From: Zoogloea sp041908905
GTDB taxonomy: Bacteria > Pseudomonadota > Gammaproteobacteria > Burkholderiales > Rhodocyclaceae
Length of the DNA stretch: 64,000 nucleotides
Direction: 5' to 3'
Assembly: GCF_041908905.1 (NCBI RefSeq)
Contig: NZ_JAYREK010000002.1
Location: forward strand, 62,001 to 126,000
In this document: one piece after another, positions 34,177 through 43,242 of the stretch
Numbering within the stretch: the stretch's first letter is position 1
How the letters are laid out: each line of letters starts with the position of its first letter
Notes under the pieces: model-generated
Seen by the model: only the letters and a program-made list of their open reading frames with translations
Databases searched by the model: none
Told to the model about the DNA's origin: nothing
Position numbers and translations under genes: made by a program

Positions 34177-36651
34177 ATGGAAGCCTCTCCCCTATCTACC
34201 GGTGACGACCTGCGGGACTTCCCCACGTCCCTGTTCGAGCACTTCCCCACGCTGATCTGGCGTGCCGGCACCGACACCCGGTGCAACTACTTCAACAAGA
34301 CGTGGCTCGAATTCACCGGCCGCAGCCTCGCCGAAGAGGTCGGCAACGGCTGGACCAAGGGCATCCACGCCGACGACTTCGACCGCTGCGTGCGCACCTA
34401 CCTCGAACACTTCGCGGTGCGCACCCCCTTCGAGATGGAATACCGGCTGCGCCGCCACGACGGCGAATACCGCTGGATCATCGACGCCGGCCGCCCCATC
34501 TACGACCCGGACGGCGAATTCGCGGGCTACATCGGCTCCTGCCTCGACATCACCGATCGCCGCAACACCGAAGCCGAACTGCGCGACCGGGAGCAGCACA
34601 TGCGCACCCTGCTGTCGGCAATGGGCGAAGGCGTGATCCTGCGCGATGCGGCCGGCCAGGTGCAGAGCTACAACAACGCCGCGGCCGAGCTGCTCGGCCT
34701 CACCCCCGACGAGATGGATCGCTGGCAGACCGACGACGGCCGCCTGCGCTACTTCGACGAAAACGGCGACCTCTGCCCGCACCACCACCTGCCCTTCGTG
34801 CGCGCGCTCACCAGCGGCAAGCACAAGACCGGCACCCTCGGCATCGAACGCCCCGACGGCAGCCGGCGCTGGCTGTGGATCAACGCCAAACCCTTCTTCG
34901 ACGACAAGAGCGGCGAGCTGCGCGGCGTGGTCAGCACCCTCGCCGACACCACCCTGAGCCGCGAGCACGAGGAGCAGCGGCGGCTGGCCCTCACGGTGTT
35001 CCGCAACAGCGTCGAGGCGATCGTCGTGACCGACGCCCATGAGCGCATCCTGTCGGTCAACCAGGCCTTCACCGAGGTCACCGGCTACGCGGCCGAGGAG
35101 ATCATCGGCCAGACGCCCCGGATGCTCGGCTCGGGCGTCCACAGCCGCGAGTTCTACCAGGCCATGTGGCGCGACCTGAACATCCTCGGCGCCTGGAAGG
35201 GCGAGATCGAGGACCGCCGCAAGGACGGCAGCCTCTACCCGGCCTCCCTGTCGATCAGCACCGTGCGCGACAGCAACGGCCGCATTACCCACTACGTGGC
35301 GGTCTTTTCCGACATCACCGAACGCAAGGCCTCGGAGGCCCGCATCGCCTACCTGGCCCAGCACGACGCCCTCACCGGGCTGCCCAACCGGGCCCCGCTG
35401 AAGGACCGTCTCGACCAGGCCCTGGCCCAGGCCACCCGCCTCGGCAAGCGCATCGCGCTGATGTTCCTCGACCTCGACCGCTTCAAGACGATCAACGACT
35501 CCCTCGGCCACGCCACCGGCGACAAGCTGCTGCAGAGCGTCGCCGCGCGGCTGCGGCAGAGCGTGCGCGAGACCGACACGGTGAGCCGGCAGGGCGGCGA
35601 CGAATTCATCATCGTGCTCACCGGCATCGACACCCCCGACGAGGCCGGGCGGATCGCCGCCAAGATCCTCGAACAGCTCGACCCGCCCTTCGACGTGGAC
35701 GGCCAGCAGCTGCGCACCTCGTTCTCGATCGGCATCGCCCTCTTCCCCGAGGACGGCGTCAGCCCCGAAACCCTGATGAAGAACGCCGACACGGCCATGT
35801 ACCACGCCAAGGAGAGCGGCCGGGACACCTACCGCTTCTTCGACGAGCGCATGAACGTGAACACCCTCGAGCACCTGCAGCTCGAGAACGGCCTGCGCCA
35901 GGCCATCGCCCGCAACGAGTTCAAGCTCGCCTACCAGGCCCAGGTGGACCTCGCCAGCGGCCGCATCATCGGCCTCGAGGCGCTGCTGCGGTGGTCCAGC
36001 GAGACCCTCGGCAACGTGCCGCCGTCACGCTTCATCCCCCTCGCCGAAGAGTGCGGGTTGATCATCCCCATCGGCGAGTGGGTGCTGCGGGAAGCCTGCC
36101 GCCAGGCCCGCCGCTGGCAGGACGCCGGCCTCGCGCCGGTTCCGGTGGGGGTCAATCTGTCGGCGCTGCAGTTCCGGCGCAGCGACATTGTGGCGGGGGT
36201 CTCCGCGGCCCTCGCCGAGAGCGGGCTCGACGGCCGCTGGCTGGAGCTCGAGCTCACCGAATCCCTGCTGATGGAATCCGGCCCCGACGTGATCGTCACC
36301 CTCGGCCAGCTGAAGGCCGTCGGCGTGCGCCTGTCGATTGACGACTTCGGCACCGGCTATTCGAGCCTCGCCTACCTCAAGCGCTTTCCGGTCGACCGGC
36401 TCAAGATCGACCAGAGCTTCGTGCGCGACCTGGCGCAGGACCCGGACGACGCGGTGATCATCCGCGCCATCATCCAGCTCGGCCACAACCTGCGCCTCGA
36501 AGTCATCGCCGAGGGCACCGAGACCCTCGAGCAGATGGACTTCCTGCGCCGCGAGGGCTGCACCGCCGCCCAGGGCTACCTGTTCAGCCGCCCGCTGCCG
36601 GCCGAATCCATCCCGGCCCTGCTGCAAGGCGGCGTTCCGATCAACCGCTGA
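34177..36651 (+). CDS. PAS-PAS-PAS-GGDEF-EAL protein (c-di-GMP turnover)
   Basis: An 824-residue cytosolic protein with no membrane helix. Three PAS domains at about 15-125, 140-255 and 275-395 (FPTLIWRAGTDTRCNYFNKTW; LSAMGEGVILRDAAGQVQSYN; RNSVEAIVVTDAHERILSVNQAFTEVTGYA). The GGDEF motif is exact at about 472 (SRQGGDEFIIVL), so cyclase activity is possible. The EAL domain has the EAL at 601-603 (IIGLEALLRW), the second Glu in LELTESLL and DDFGTGYSSLAYLKRFPVDRLKIDQ, so phosphodiesterase residues are also kept. ATG 34177 is used; a TTG at 34141 would add 12 residues. Confidence 0.92.
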   Translation: MEASPLSTGDDLRDFPTSLFEHFPTLIWRAGTDTRCNYFNKTWLEFTGRSLAEEVGNGWTKGIHADDFDRCVRTYLEHFAVRTPFEMEYRLRRHDGEYRWIIDAGRPIYDPDGEFAGYIGSCLDITDRRNTEAELRDREQHMRTLLSAMGEGVILRDAAGQVQSYNNAAAELLGLTPDEMDRWQTDDGRLRYFDENGDLCPHHHLPFVRALTSGKHKTGTLGIERPDGSRRWLWINAKPFFDDKSGELRGVVSTLADTTLSREHEEQRRLALTVFRNSVEAIVVTDAHERILSVNQAFTEVTGYAAEEIIGQTPRMLGSGVHSREFYQAMWRDLNILGAWKGEIEDRRKDGSLYPASLSISTVRDSNGRITHYVAVFSDITERKASEARIAYLAQHDALTGLPNRAPLKDRLDQALAQATRLGKRIALMFLDLDRFKTINDSLGHATGDKLLQSVAARLRQSVRETDTVSRQGGDEFIIVLTGIDTPDEAGRIAAKILEQLDPPFDVDGQQLRTSFSIGIALFPEDGVSPETLMKNADTAMYHAKESGRDTYRFFDERMNVNTLEHLQLENGLRQAIARNEFKLAYQAQVDLASGRIIGLEALLRWSSETLGNVPPSRFIPLAEECGLIIPIGEWVLREACRQARRWQDAGLAPVPVGVNLSALQFRRSDIVAGVSAALAESGLDGRWLELELTESLLMESGPDVIVTLGQLKAVGVRLSIDDFGTGYSSLAYLKRFPVDRLKIDQSFVRDLAQDPDDAVIIRAIIQLGHNLRLEVIAEGTETLEQMDFLRREGCTAAQGYLFSRPLPAESIPALLQGGVPINR

Positions 36652-37117
36652 AGGCCGCCGCCATCGCGGCGAGGGCCTCCGCCACGCCGGGCTGCCCTTC
36701 CGCCGGGGCCCAGGGGCCCCACTCCGCGTCCAGCGGCGCCGCGTAGGGCCCGGCCTTGGCCTCGATGAACAGCGTGCCGCTCTCGAAGCACACGATGGCA
36801 TGGAAGACCCCCGGCGGGATGTTGTAGCCGATCACCGCGCCGCCCGGCGCCATCTCCCGGGCCGCCTGCACCTGGCCCGCCTCGTCGAAGACCAGCACCC
36901 CGAGCCGCCCGCGCAGCACGATGATGGTCTCGGCCTTGTTGGGGTCGAGGTGCCGGTGCGGCCGCACATAGGAGCCCGGCTCCATCGCCACCAGCAGCCG
37001 GTGGGCCGGCGCCTCCGGGCTATCGTGGAGGTTATGGTGGGCGCGCAAGCGCGGCACGCCGCGGGCGCGGGCGCAGAGTTCGTCGAGGAGGGCGGCGTCG
37101 AGGAAGAAGTCGGACAT
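36641..37117 (-). CDS. WbuC family cupin
   Basis: A 158-residue cupin of the WbuC type found near polysaccharide loci and elsewhere. Characteristic are RLRAHHNLHDSPEAPAHRLL, GSYVRPHRHLDPNKAETIIV (metal-ligand histidines) and RGRLGVLVFDEAG, GYNIPPGVFHAIVCFE. The substrate is unknown. No polysaccharide genes are in the window. The gene ends 11 bases inside the 3' end of the GGDEF-EAL gene on the other strand. Confidence 0.9.
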   Translation of the reverse strand: MSDFFLDAALLDELCARARGVPRLRAHHNLHDSPEAPAHRLLVAMEPGSYVRPHRHLDPNKAETIIVLRGRLGVLVFDEAGQVQAAREMAPGGAVIGYNIPPGVFHAIVCFESGTLFIEAKAGPYAAPLDAEWGPWAPAEGQPGVAEALAAMAAAFSG

Positions 37118-37183
37118 GGCTCGGGTTGGGGTGGCGTAAGGTGTAAAGGGTGATCTGCGGGGCGGGAAGATAGCACGAGGTCA

Positions 37184-38314
37184 TCACCCCGCTGCGTGCA
37201 TTACGGCGGCAACGAGGCCATCCCAGGCCCGCCCTGGCTCAGCCTGGCCGACCCGGATCCGGTCACCGTAGCCGGTCATCTCCAGGTAGCCGCGGCCCCG
37301 CTCGCGGCCGGCCTCGAGCAGGCGCACGGCCCCCTCCCAATAAACCGCTCCAGTCGAGGCGCGGCTGTCGAGCTCCTGGTCGTCGATCAGCGGCTCCAGC
37401 GCGAAGGCCCGGCCGCCCACCCGCAATCGCCACGCCACCGGATAGGCGATGCCCGTTCGCGGCGAACGCCATTGGCGGACCGGCTCGAAGGCCACCGCCT
37501 CCGGCGCCAGCACCTGCGCCGCGCCGCCGCCGGCCTGCAGGGTCGCCGCGGCCCACAGGGCACGGCCATCCTTGCCGCGCATCCGGAAGGCCATCAGCGC
37601 CCCGCCGTCGTCCAGGTTGATGCCGACCCAGTCCCAGCCCTGGGCCCCCTCGGGCAGCAGTTCGCTCGACCATTCGTGATCCAGCCACGCGCTGCCCGCC
37701 ACCGTCTGCTCGCGGCCATCGAGGCTCACGCTGCCGCTCACCGCCAGCCGCGGGCGGCTGTAGTAGTAGCTGGCCTGGCGCGGGTCCGGCCCCTTGCGGC
37801 TGAAGCCGGCGGCGCCGTTGAGCAGCGGCGGCCCGTCCGGGCGCAGGGTCAGCCGGTAGGCAAAGTCGTCGGCCTTCACCTCGGCGCGATAGGCTCCGCC
37901 CTCCAGCGCAAAGCGCCAGTCGCCCACCCACACCGCGGTGTTGCCCTCGGCGCAGCCGGCGTGGCCGAAGCCCACCCGCGCCGAGCGCTCCCCGTGGCGC
38001 AGCCGACCCAGCCGCGGGTCGGCCACCGCCGCATGGGCGAGCACCAGTTGGCGCGGCGCGAAGGCGCTCGGGTTGCCCTCCCCCACGCCGGTGCGCACCC
38101 GGAAGAAGGTCGTCTGGAAACCCAGTGGACTACCGTCGGGCAGGCGCAGCCAGCCGGTGGCGTACCACCACTCGGTGCGGAAATCGGGGTGCGCCCCGTG
38201 GTCCGCCGGAAAGCGCAAGGTCCGCCCCGCCAGCACCGGCGCAAAGTCCACCGCCAGCGCCTGCCGCCCCAGCGGCGACGCCATCAACGCCAGAAGAAAA
38301 TGCCTGCGCTTCAT
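37184..38314 (-). CDS. Secreted AttH/CrtC-like lipocalin-fold protein
   Basis: A 376-residue protein with a twin-arginine-like signal MKRRHFLLALMASPLGRQALA, so export by Tat is possible. The mature part has FPADHGAHPDFRTEWWYATGWL, the hallmark of the AttH/DUF2006 and hydroxyneurosporene-hydratase (CrtC) superfamily, then GFQTTFFRVRTG, GFSRKGPDPRQASYYYSRPRL and GSAWLDHEWSSELLPEGAQGWDW. The structural family is calycin-like and linked to lipid handling. It follows the permease gene by one base and belongs to the ABC operon. Confidence 0.87.
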   Translation of the reverse strand: MKRRHFLLALMASPLGRQALAVDFAPVLAGRTLRFPADHGAHPDFRTEWWYATGWLRLPDGSPLGFQTTFFRVRTGVGEGNPSAFAPRQLVLAHAAVADPRLGRLRHGERSARVGFGHAGCAEGNTAVWVGDWRFALEGGAYRAEVKADDFAYRLTLRPDGPPLLNGAAGFSRKGPDPRQASYYYSRPRLAVSGSVSLDGREQTVAGSAWLDHEWSSELLPEGAQGWDWVGINLDDGGALMAFRMRGKDGRALWAAATLQAGGGAAQVLAPEAVAFEPVRQWRSPRTGIAYPVAWRLRVGGRAFALEPLIDDQELDSRASTGAVYWEGAVRLLEAGRERGRGYLEMTGYGDRIRVGQAEPGRAWDGLVAAVMHAAG

Positions 38315-38315
38315 C

Positions 38316-40799
38316 TCACCAATCCTCCCGCACCGCCAGCACCGCGTCCTGGCGCATGGCCTGACGCCCGGCGAGCACGGCCGACAGCGCGCCCAGCGCC
38401 ACCAGCGCCAGCCCGAACAGCGCCAGCGAGGCCCACGGCACATGCACGTCCATGCTCCAGTGGAAACTCTGCCGATTCACCACCCGGATCAGCACCAGCC
38501 CGATCGCCCCGCCCGCCGCCAGCCCCGCGACCACGCCGACCCCGGCGGCCAGCGCGCCCTCGCGGGCCAGCATCGCCCCCACCTGGCGGCGGGTCAGGCC
38601 CAGGTGGCGCAGCATGCCGAACTCCCGCCGCCGCGCCGCCGCCAGCGCCGCAAAGCTCGCCGCCACGCCGGCCAGGCCGATCGCCACCGCCACCGCCTCG
38701 AGCAGGTAGGTGACCGCGAAGGTGCGATCGAAGATCCGCAGGCTGATCGCCCGGATCTCGCCCGGGTAGGCGATCTCCAGCACACCCGGCCCCGCCGCGG
38801 CGGTGAGGGCCTCGGCCACCTGGCGGGCCGGCGCGCCCGGCGCAAGGTGGATCGCCGCGTCGTTGGCGAGCCGGTCGCCGCCGAGGCGCCGGTAGGTGTC
38901 GAGGGCTATCATCACCGCGCCGGTCTGCCGCGCGTAGTCGCGCCACACGCCGGCCACGTGGGCTGTCACCGCCTGCCCGGCGATGGGCAGGGTCACCGCG
39001 TCGCCGGGGCGCCAGCCGTAGAGGTCGACCATCGCCTCGGAGACCCACAGCGCCGGCCCCTCCCCCGTCACCGGCCCACCGCCCACCACAGGCAGCTCGC
39101 GGCCGTCGGGCGACAGGGGCCGGGCGATCAACGCCACCGGCGCCTGCCCGGCGGCGAGGCGCAGGCTGTCGTGGCGGGTGAAGCTCACCGCCCCCACCCC
39201 CGGCGTCGCGGCGATGCGGGCCTGCAGGGCTTCGTCCAGATGGCCGCTGCCGCTGGCCTTGTCGGCGCGCAGATACAAATCAGCCGGCAGCAGCTGGGCC
39301 AGCCAGTCGTCCACCGAGTCGCGGAAGGACGCCACCATGATCGCCATCGCCGCCGCCAGCGCCACGCTCACCAGCACCCCCGCCGCGGCCACCACCGCGT
39401 GGCCGGGCGCCGCGCCCAGCCGGGCCGCCGCCAGCCGCGCCGGCACCGGGCCGTTCGTGGGCAACAGCCGGGCGATGCCTGCTGCCAGCGCCGGCAGCAG
39501 CATCACCCCGCCGGCCAGCAGGCAGGCCACCGCCAGATAGCCGCCCACCGGCAGCCCATCGACAGGCGGGATGCGGCAGGCCGCCACGCTGGCCAGCAGC
39601 AGGCCCACCGCCGCCAGCGGGTGGCCGAGGCCGTCGGCCAGCGCCGCCTCGTCGCCGGCCTTCAGCGCCCGGGCCGGCGCCACCGTGGCCGCCTCGCGGG
39701 CCGGCAACCAGGCCCCCGCCACGCCGGCCAGCACCCCGGCCAGCACATAGGCCGCCGTCACCCCGGGCTGGAACACAAGCTGCGGCCGCAGCCCCTGGAA
39801 ATAGCCGGCCCCCAGGTCGCCCCCCAGCAGCGTCAGCGCCCCCCAGGCCAGACCATGGCCGAGGGCCGCCCCACCCACACCGCCGGCCAGGCCCACCAGC
39901 GCCCCCTCCGCCAGGAGCCAGCCGAACAGGCTGCGCCGCGGCAGCCCGATCGCCCGCAGAAAGGCAAACTCCGTGCGCCGCCGCACCACCGACAGGGCCT
40001 GGGCCGAGAACACCAGGAAACCGCCGGTCACCAGCGCAATCGCCGCCAGCATGGTCAGATTGACCCGGTAGGCGCGGGACAGGTTGGCCGCCTGGTCCTC
40101 GGCCGCCTCGGGGGCCTCCACCAGCACCCCGGCCGGCATCTCCGCCTGCAGCGCTGCGCGGGCCGCGGCCGGCGCCACGCCCTCGTGCAGGCGCACGTCG
40201 ATGCGCGACAGCCGCCCCAGCCAGCCAAACTGTTCCTGCAGCGCCGCGATGTCCATCAGCGCCAGCCGCCGCCCCACGCCCGCGCCGGGCAGGTCGCCGG
40301 CCACCGGCAACTCGATCTCCCGGGCGCCGGCCTGCAGGCGCAACGATCCGCTCGCTCCCAGCACCGCCCGGGCCGCCTCGCTCAGAAAGAGCCCGCCCGA
40401 CAGGGTCGCAAAGCGGTCGGCCCCGTCCGCCGCCCGCGGCAGCAACGCCGGGCTCACCCGGGCCAGGGCCAGCACGTCCACCCCGAGCAGCCGGAGACTC
40501 TCATCGTGGCCCGGCACCCGCGCCTCGATCTCGATCACCGGGCTCGCCGCCGCCACCTCGGGGCGGGCCAGCACCCGGGCGTAAAGGGCCTCGTCGAAGC
40601 CCGCCCGCGGGCCGGCCAGCTGCAGGTCGGCGGCGCCCGACAGGGTGCGCATGCCGCGCCCGAACTCGCCGAGCGCCGCCTCGTGCACCGCCTGCACCGC
40701 CATGCCCAGGGCCACGCCGAGCACGATGGCGATGAACGAGAACAGCGTGGCCGCCCGCCGCCGCGCGAGGGAGCCCAGAAACACCGGCGCGAGCTTCAT
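38316..40799 (-). CDS. ABC transporter permease, two FtsX-type halves fused (AttF/AttG-like)
   Basis: An 827-residue protein. Membrane segments flank two large extracytoplasmic regions: helix at about 20-40, three helices around 250-380 (MLAAIALVTGGFLVFSAQ; GWLLAEGALVGLAGGVG), a central pair near 415-455, another helix at about 485-505, and three helices at 700-820 (SLALFGLALVALGALSAVL). This is the MacB/LolC-E-like FtsX topology duplicated, so one gene replaces the two permeases of AttEFG. It overlaps the ATPase stop by four bases. Such systems move lipids or lipoproteins away from the inner membrane rather than import solutes. Confidence 0.88.
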   Translation of the reverse strand: MKLAPVFLGSLARRRAATLFSFIAIVLGVALGMAVQAVHEAALGEFGRGMRTLSGAADLQLAGPRAGFDEALYARVLARPEVAAASPVIEIEARVPGHDESLRLLGVDVLALARVSPALLPRAADGADRFATLSGGLFLSEAARAVLGASGSLRLQAGAREIELPVAGDLPGAGVGRRLALMDIAALQEQFGWLGRLSRIDVRLHEGVAPAAARAALQAEMPAGVLVEAPEAAEDQAANLSRAYRVNLTMLAAIALVTGGFLVFSAQALSVVRRRTEFAFLRAIGLPRRSLFGWLLAEGALVGLAGGVGGAALGHGLAWGALTLLGGDLGAGYFQGLRPQLVFQPGVTAAYVLAGVLAGVAGAWLPAREAATVAPARALKAGDEAALADGLGHPLAAVGLLLASVAACRIPPVDGLPVGGYLAVACLLAGGVMLLPALAAGIARLLPTNGPVPARLAAARLGAAPGHAVVAAAGVLVSVALAAAMAIMVASFRDSVDDWLAQLLPADLYLRADKASGSGHLDEALQARIAATPGVGAVSFTRHDSLRLAAGQAPVALIARPLSPDGRELPVVGGGPVTGEGPALWVSEAMVDLYGWRPGDAVTLPIAGQAVTAHVAGVWRDYARQTGAVMIALDTYRRLGGDRLANDAAIHLAPGAPARQVAEALTAAAGPGVLEIAYPGEIRAISLRIFDRTFAVTYLLEAVAVAIGLAGVAASFAALAAARRREFGMLRHLGLTRRQVGAMLAREGALAAGVGVVAGLAAGGAIGLVLIRVVNRQSFHWSMDVHVPWASLALFGLALVALGALSAVLAGRQAMRQDAVLAVREDW

Positions 40800-41449
40800 C
40801 CGTGCAGCCCCTCCGCGTCGAGGCGCAGCACCCGGTCGGCCGTGGCCGCCGCCTCCATCGAATGGGTCACCAGAATCCCGATCGCCCCCGCGCCGCGGAT
40901 GCGCTCGCCCAGCAGCGCCAGCACCCGCGCGCCGTTGGCCGGGTCGAGGTTGCCGGTGGGCTCGTCGGCCAGCACCAGGCGCGGGCCATGCACCAGCGCG
41001 CGGGCGATCGCCACCCGCTGCATCTCGCCACCGGAGAGCTCCCGCGGCCAGCTGCCCGCCCGCGCGCCCAGGCCCACCGCCTCCAGCAGCCGGCGCGCCG
41101 GGGCCTCGGCATCGGCACTGTCCACACCCTGCAGCCACAGGGGCAGCGCGACGTTCTGCAGCACCGTCAGGTGGGGCAGCACATGAAAGGCCTGGAACAC
41201 GAACCCCAGCCGGTCCCGCCGCAGTCGCGTCAGGCCGTCCTCGTCGAGCGTCGTGTAATCGGCGCCGTCCAGCACCACCCGCCCGCTGTCGGGCCGGTCG
41301 AGGCCGGCGATCAGATTGAGCAGGGTGGACTTGCCCACCCCCGACTCCCCGACGATCGCCACGTAGTCCCCCGGCGCCAGGCGCAGGGATACCTCGGCCA
41401 GCACCTGGCGGCCGCTGAAGGAACGGGAAAGGGCGTCGATCTCGAGCAT
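40796..41449 (-). CDS. ABC transporter ATP-binding protein (LolD/AttE-like)
   Basis: A 217-residue ATPase. Walker A IVGESGVGKSTLLNLIAG, Q-loop FVFQAFHVLPHLTVLQNVALP, signature ELSGGEMQRVAIARALVHGP, Walker B LVLADEPTGNLD and switch ILVTHSMEAAA are all intact. The LTVLQNVALPLWLQG segment is typical of LolD/MacB-type exporters. I start at ATG 41449 (MLEIDALSRSF); in-frame ATGs at 41464 and 41509 are alternatives. It heads the three-gene operon with permease and AttH-like protein. Confidence 0.88.
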   Translation of the reverse strand: MLEIDALSRSFSGRQVLAEVSLRLAPGDYVAIVGESGVGKSTLLNLIAGLDRPDSGRVVLDGADYTTLDEDGLTRLRRDRLGFVFQAFHVLPHLTVLQNVALPLWLQGVDSADAEAPARRLLEAVGLGARAGSWPRELSGGEMQRVAIARALVHGPRLVLADEPTGNLDPANGARVLALLGERIRGAGAIGILVTHSMEAAATADRVLRLDAEGLHG

Positions 41450-41577
41450 CGGGGGAATATCCATGAAGCGGGTCGCCAAGCTTAGCCCAGCCGACAGCGC
41501 GCGCGCCAAAACTCGCGCATGTCACCACGGGCCGCGCAATCGTGCCCTGCCCCCATCGAAAGACGGCATTGCGGACA

Positions 41578-41745
41578 GGGTTATTCCGCTTCGGGGAAAA
41601 GCCTCAATAACCCCTCAAATTGAATGGAAATAAAACCCGACTTATTTCACACATTCCTTTTATTTCCGCCGCCATCCAGTCAAATAAACCAGCCATTGGT
41701 TGACGCGTTCACAAAGCCTTCAATATGATCCAGCCGCTTTGTGAA
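41578..41745. other. AT-rich intergenic region with three perfect inverted repeats
   Basis: GGGTTATT/AATAACCC (41578-41585 and 41606-41613), GGAAATAAAA/TTTTATTTCC (41626-41635 and 41658-41667) and TTCACAAAGC/GCTTTGTGAA (41708-41717 and 41736-41745) are perfect 8-, 10- and 10-bp arms with spacers of 20, 22 and 18 bases. The third straddles the -10 of the promoter at 41700-41729. The surrounding 41450-42040 contains no credible gene; a GGCCG/CGGCC hairpin is at 41969-41985. The arms may be operators or RNA stems. Confidence 0.7.
41700..41729 (+). promoter_or_regulatory. Promoter of the GTPase/roadblock operon
   Basis: TTGACG (41700-41705) and TATGAT (41724-41729) are 18 bases apart. The start would be near 41736, leaving a leader of about 300 bases before the first gene at 42041. 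The leader shows no recognised riboswitch. Confidence 0.6.
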
Positions 41746-42040
41746 ATTCTGTGTCACCAATTTTTCCCATTCACCCCGCCCCTGGCGCCCCAATCCACCC
41801 TTCCGGCAACTGCGGAAAGCCCCAGAACAATCCGCCTTTCGACCTCCATTTTATTCACTTACAAAACATGGGGTTATTAAACCTCTCGCAATGGCAACGG
41901 AAATAAGCACGCCATTTACCACCAGAACGGCTGGCACCCCTGCGACCATTTGACGCACTGCATGCGCGAGGCCGCCCTTCGGCCTGAAAACCCCCTCCGG
42001 CAATTCCCCCGATAAACCGACCGCCCCCCATATTCCAACC

Positions 42041-42688
42041 ATGCCAGCCTTGAGAATCGGCGCATATGCCCTTCCCGATGTGGAGGTGCGCATATTGAAG
42101 TCCATCGTCAATCTGATTTCACCGCCCCCGGACGGACGCTGGCAATTCGTCGCCGGCGCCCCCTATGACGTGCTGGTCATCGAGGGCGACGCCGGAGTGA
42201 TGCGGGCCGAGGCGCCGCCGGCCGTTGCCCGCGCCGTGCTCCGCCTGCGCTCCGGGCGGGCGGCAGAGGCCCCCGACACACTGCACCGCCCGCTGCGCGC
42301 CAACCTGCTCCGCGACTGGCTCGCGGCCCGCGAGAGGGAATGGCGGACCGGGGCCCGCGTCGACACGCCGGCCGCCCCCGCCGCGGAGCCGGGTACCCGC
42401 TTCCGGCTGCGCCGCTGGCCGCCGATGCTGGTGCTGCACAACGACCCGGTGCGGATCCGCATCGCGACGATGCTGATGAGGCAGCCGATGGGCCTGGCCG
42501 ACATCGTGGCGCTGTCCGGCCAGGGCGCCGAAATCTGCAAGCGCTTCCTGCAGGTTCTGGACGATGCCGGCGTGCTGCAATCCGCCACCGCCGCCCCGAC
42601 GCCAGCACCCGGCGCGGCGGCACCCCAGACACCGGCCCGGGGCCTTGGCGGGCTGCTCGGCAGCATCCGCCGCCGCCTCGGGCTCTGA
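42041..42688 (+). CDS. Uncharacterised protein with a C-terminal winged-helix-like region, first gene of the roadblock operon
   Basis: A 215-residue protein. The N-terminal 60 residues (LRIGAYALPDVEVRILKSIVNLI ... YDVLVIEGDAGVM) alternate strands and helices like a receiver-type fold, but phospho-acceptor residues are not evident. A Pro/Ala linker follows, then PPMLVLHNDPVRIRIATMLM and PMGLADIVALSGQGAEICKRFLQVLDDAGVL, which resembles a winged helix. The tail is Pro/Ala-rich and ends RRRLGL. I know no named family. It precedes the GTPase by 11 bases, so it probably acts with it, perhaps as an adaptor. Confidence 0.7.
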   Translation: MPALRIGAYALPDVEVRILKSIVNLISPPPDGRWQFVAGAPYDVLVIEGDAGVMRAEAPPAVARAVLRLRSGRAAEAPDTLHRPLRANLLRDWLAAREREWRTGARVDTPAAPAAEPGTRFRLRRWPPMLVLHNDPVRIRIATMLMRQPMGLADIVALSGQGAEICKRFLQVLDDAGVLQSATAAPTPAPGAAAPQTPARGLGGLLGSIRRRLGL

Positions 42689-42699
42689 ATGGAAACCCC

Positions 42700-43242
42700 A
42701 TGAAAGAATACAAGATCCTGTTCACCGGCAGCGTAGGCGCCGGCAAGACCACCGCCATCGGCCAGATCAGCGACGTGCCGCCCCTCGTCACCGACGTGCG
42801 CAACACCGACCGCTCGGTGGACAAGCCCCTCACCACCGTCGGGCTCGACTACGGCGAGTTCGCCCTCGACACCGGCGACCGGGTGCGCCTGTTCGGCACG
42901 CCGGGGCAGAGCCGCTTCGACTTCATGTGGCAGATCCTGGCCCGCAACGCCCTCGGCCTGGTGATCCTGGTGGACAACTCGCGCCCCGACCCGCTGGCCG
43001 ACCTGCACACCTACCTCGACGGCTTCGCCGGAGTGCTCGCCGGGGTGCCGTGCACCATCGGCGTCGGCCGGCTCGACAGCCACCCCCAGCCCGACCTCGA
43101 CCACTACGCCGAGGCGCTGGCCGGGCGCGACGCCCTGTATCCGGTGCTCGACGTGGACGTGCGGCGGCGCGAAGACGTGCTGCTGCTGATCGATACCCTC
43201 CTGGCTCAGATCGAAGCCAACGCCCTTGGAGCGATGCAATGA
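42700..43242 (+). CDS. MglA/Arf-like small GTPase
   Basis: A 180-residue G protein. P-loop FTGSVGAGKTTAIGQI, switch I TTVGLDYGEF, and switch II LFGTPGQSRFDFMWQIL in which the usual Asp of DxxG is replaced by Gly, as in MglA-type GTPases. The base-recognition motif appears as GVGRLDS rather than NKxD. Such GTPases, paired with roadblock proteins, set cell polarity and pilus or gliding direction in Myxococcus. The stop overlaps the next gene by four bases. Confidence 0.88.
   Translation: MKEYKILFTGSVGAGKTTAIGQISDVPPLVTDVRNTDRSVDKPLTTVGLDYGEFALDTGDRVRLFGTPGQSRFDFMWQILARNALGLVILVDNSRPDPLADLHTYLDGFAGVLAGVPCTIGVGRLDSHPQPDLDHYAEALAGRDALYPVLDVDVRRREDVLLLIDTLLAQIEANALGAMQ

Noticed and set aside
41741..41953. 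A 70-residue plus-strand and an 86-residue minus-strand (41851-42111) open frame in the AT-rich gap
   Set aside because: No RBS, biased composition and no coding-like codon use; the inverted repeats explain the region better.
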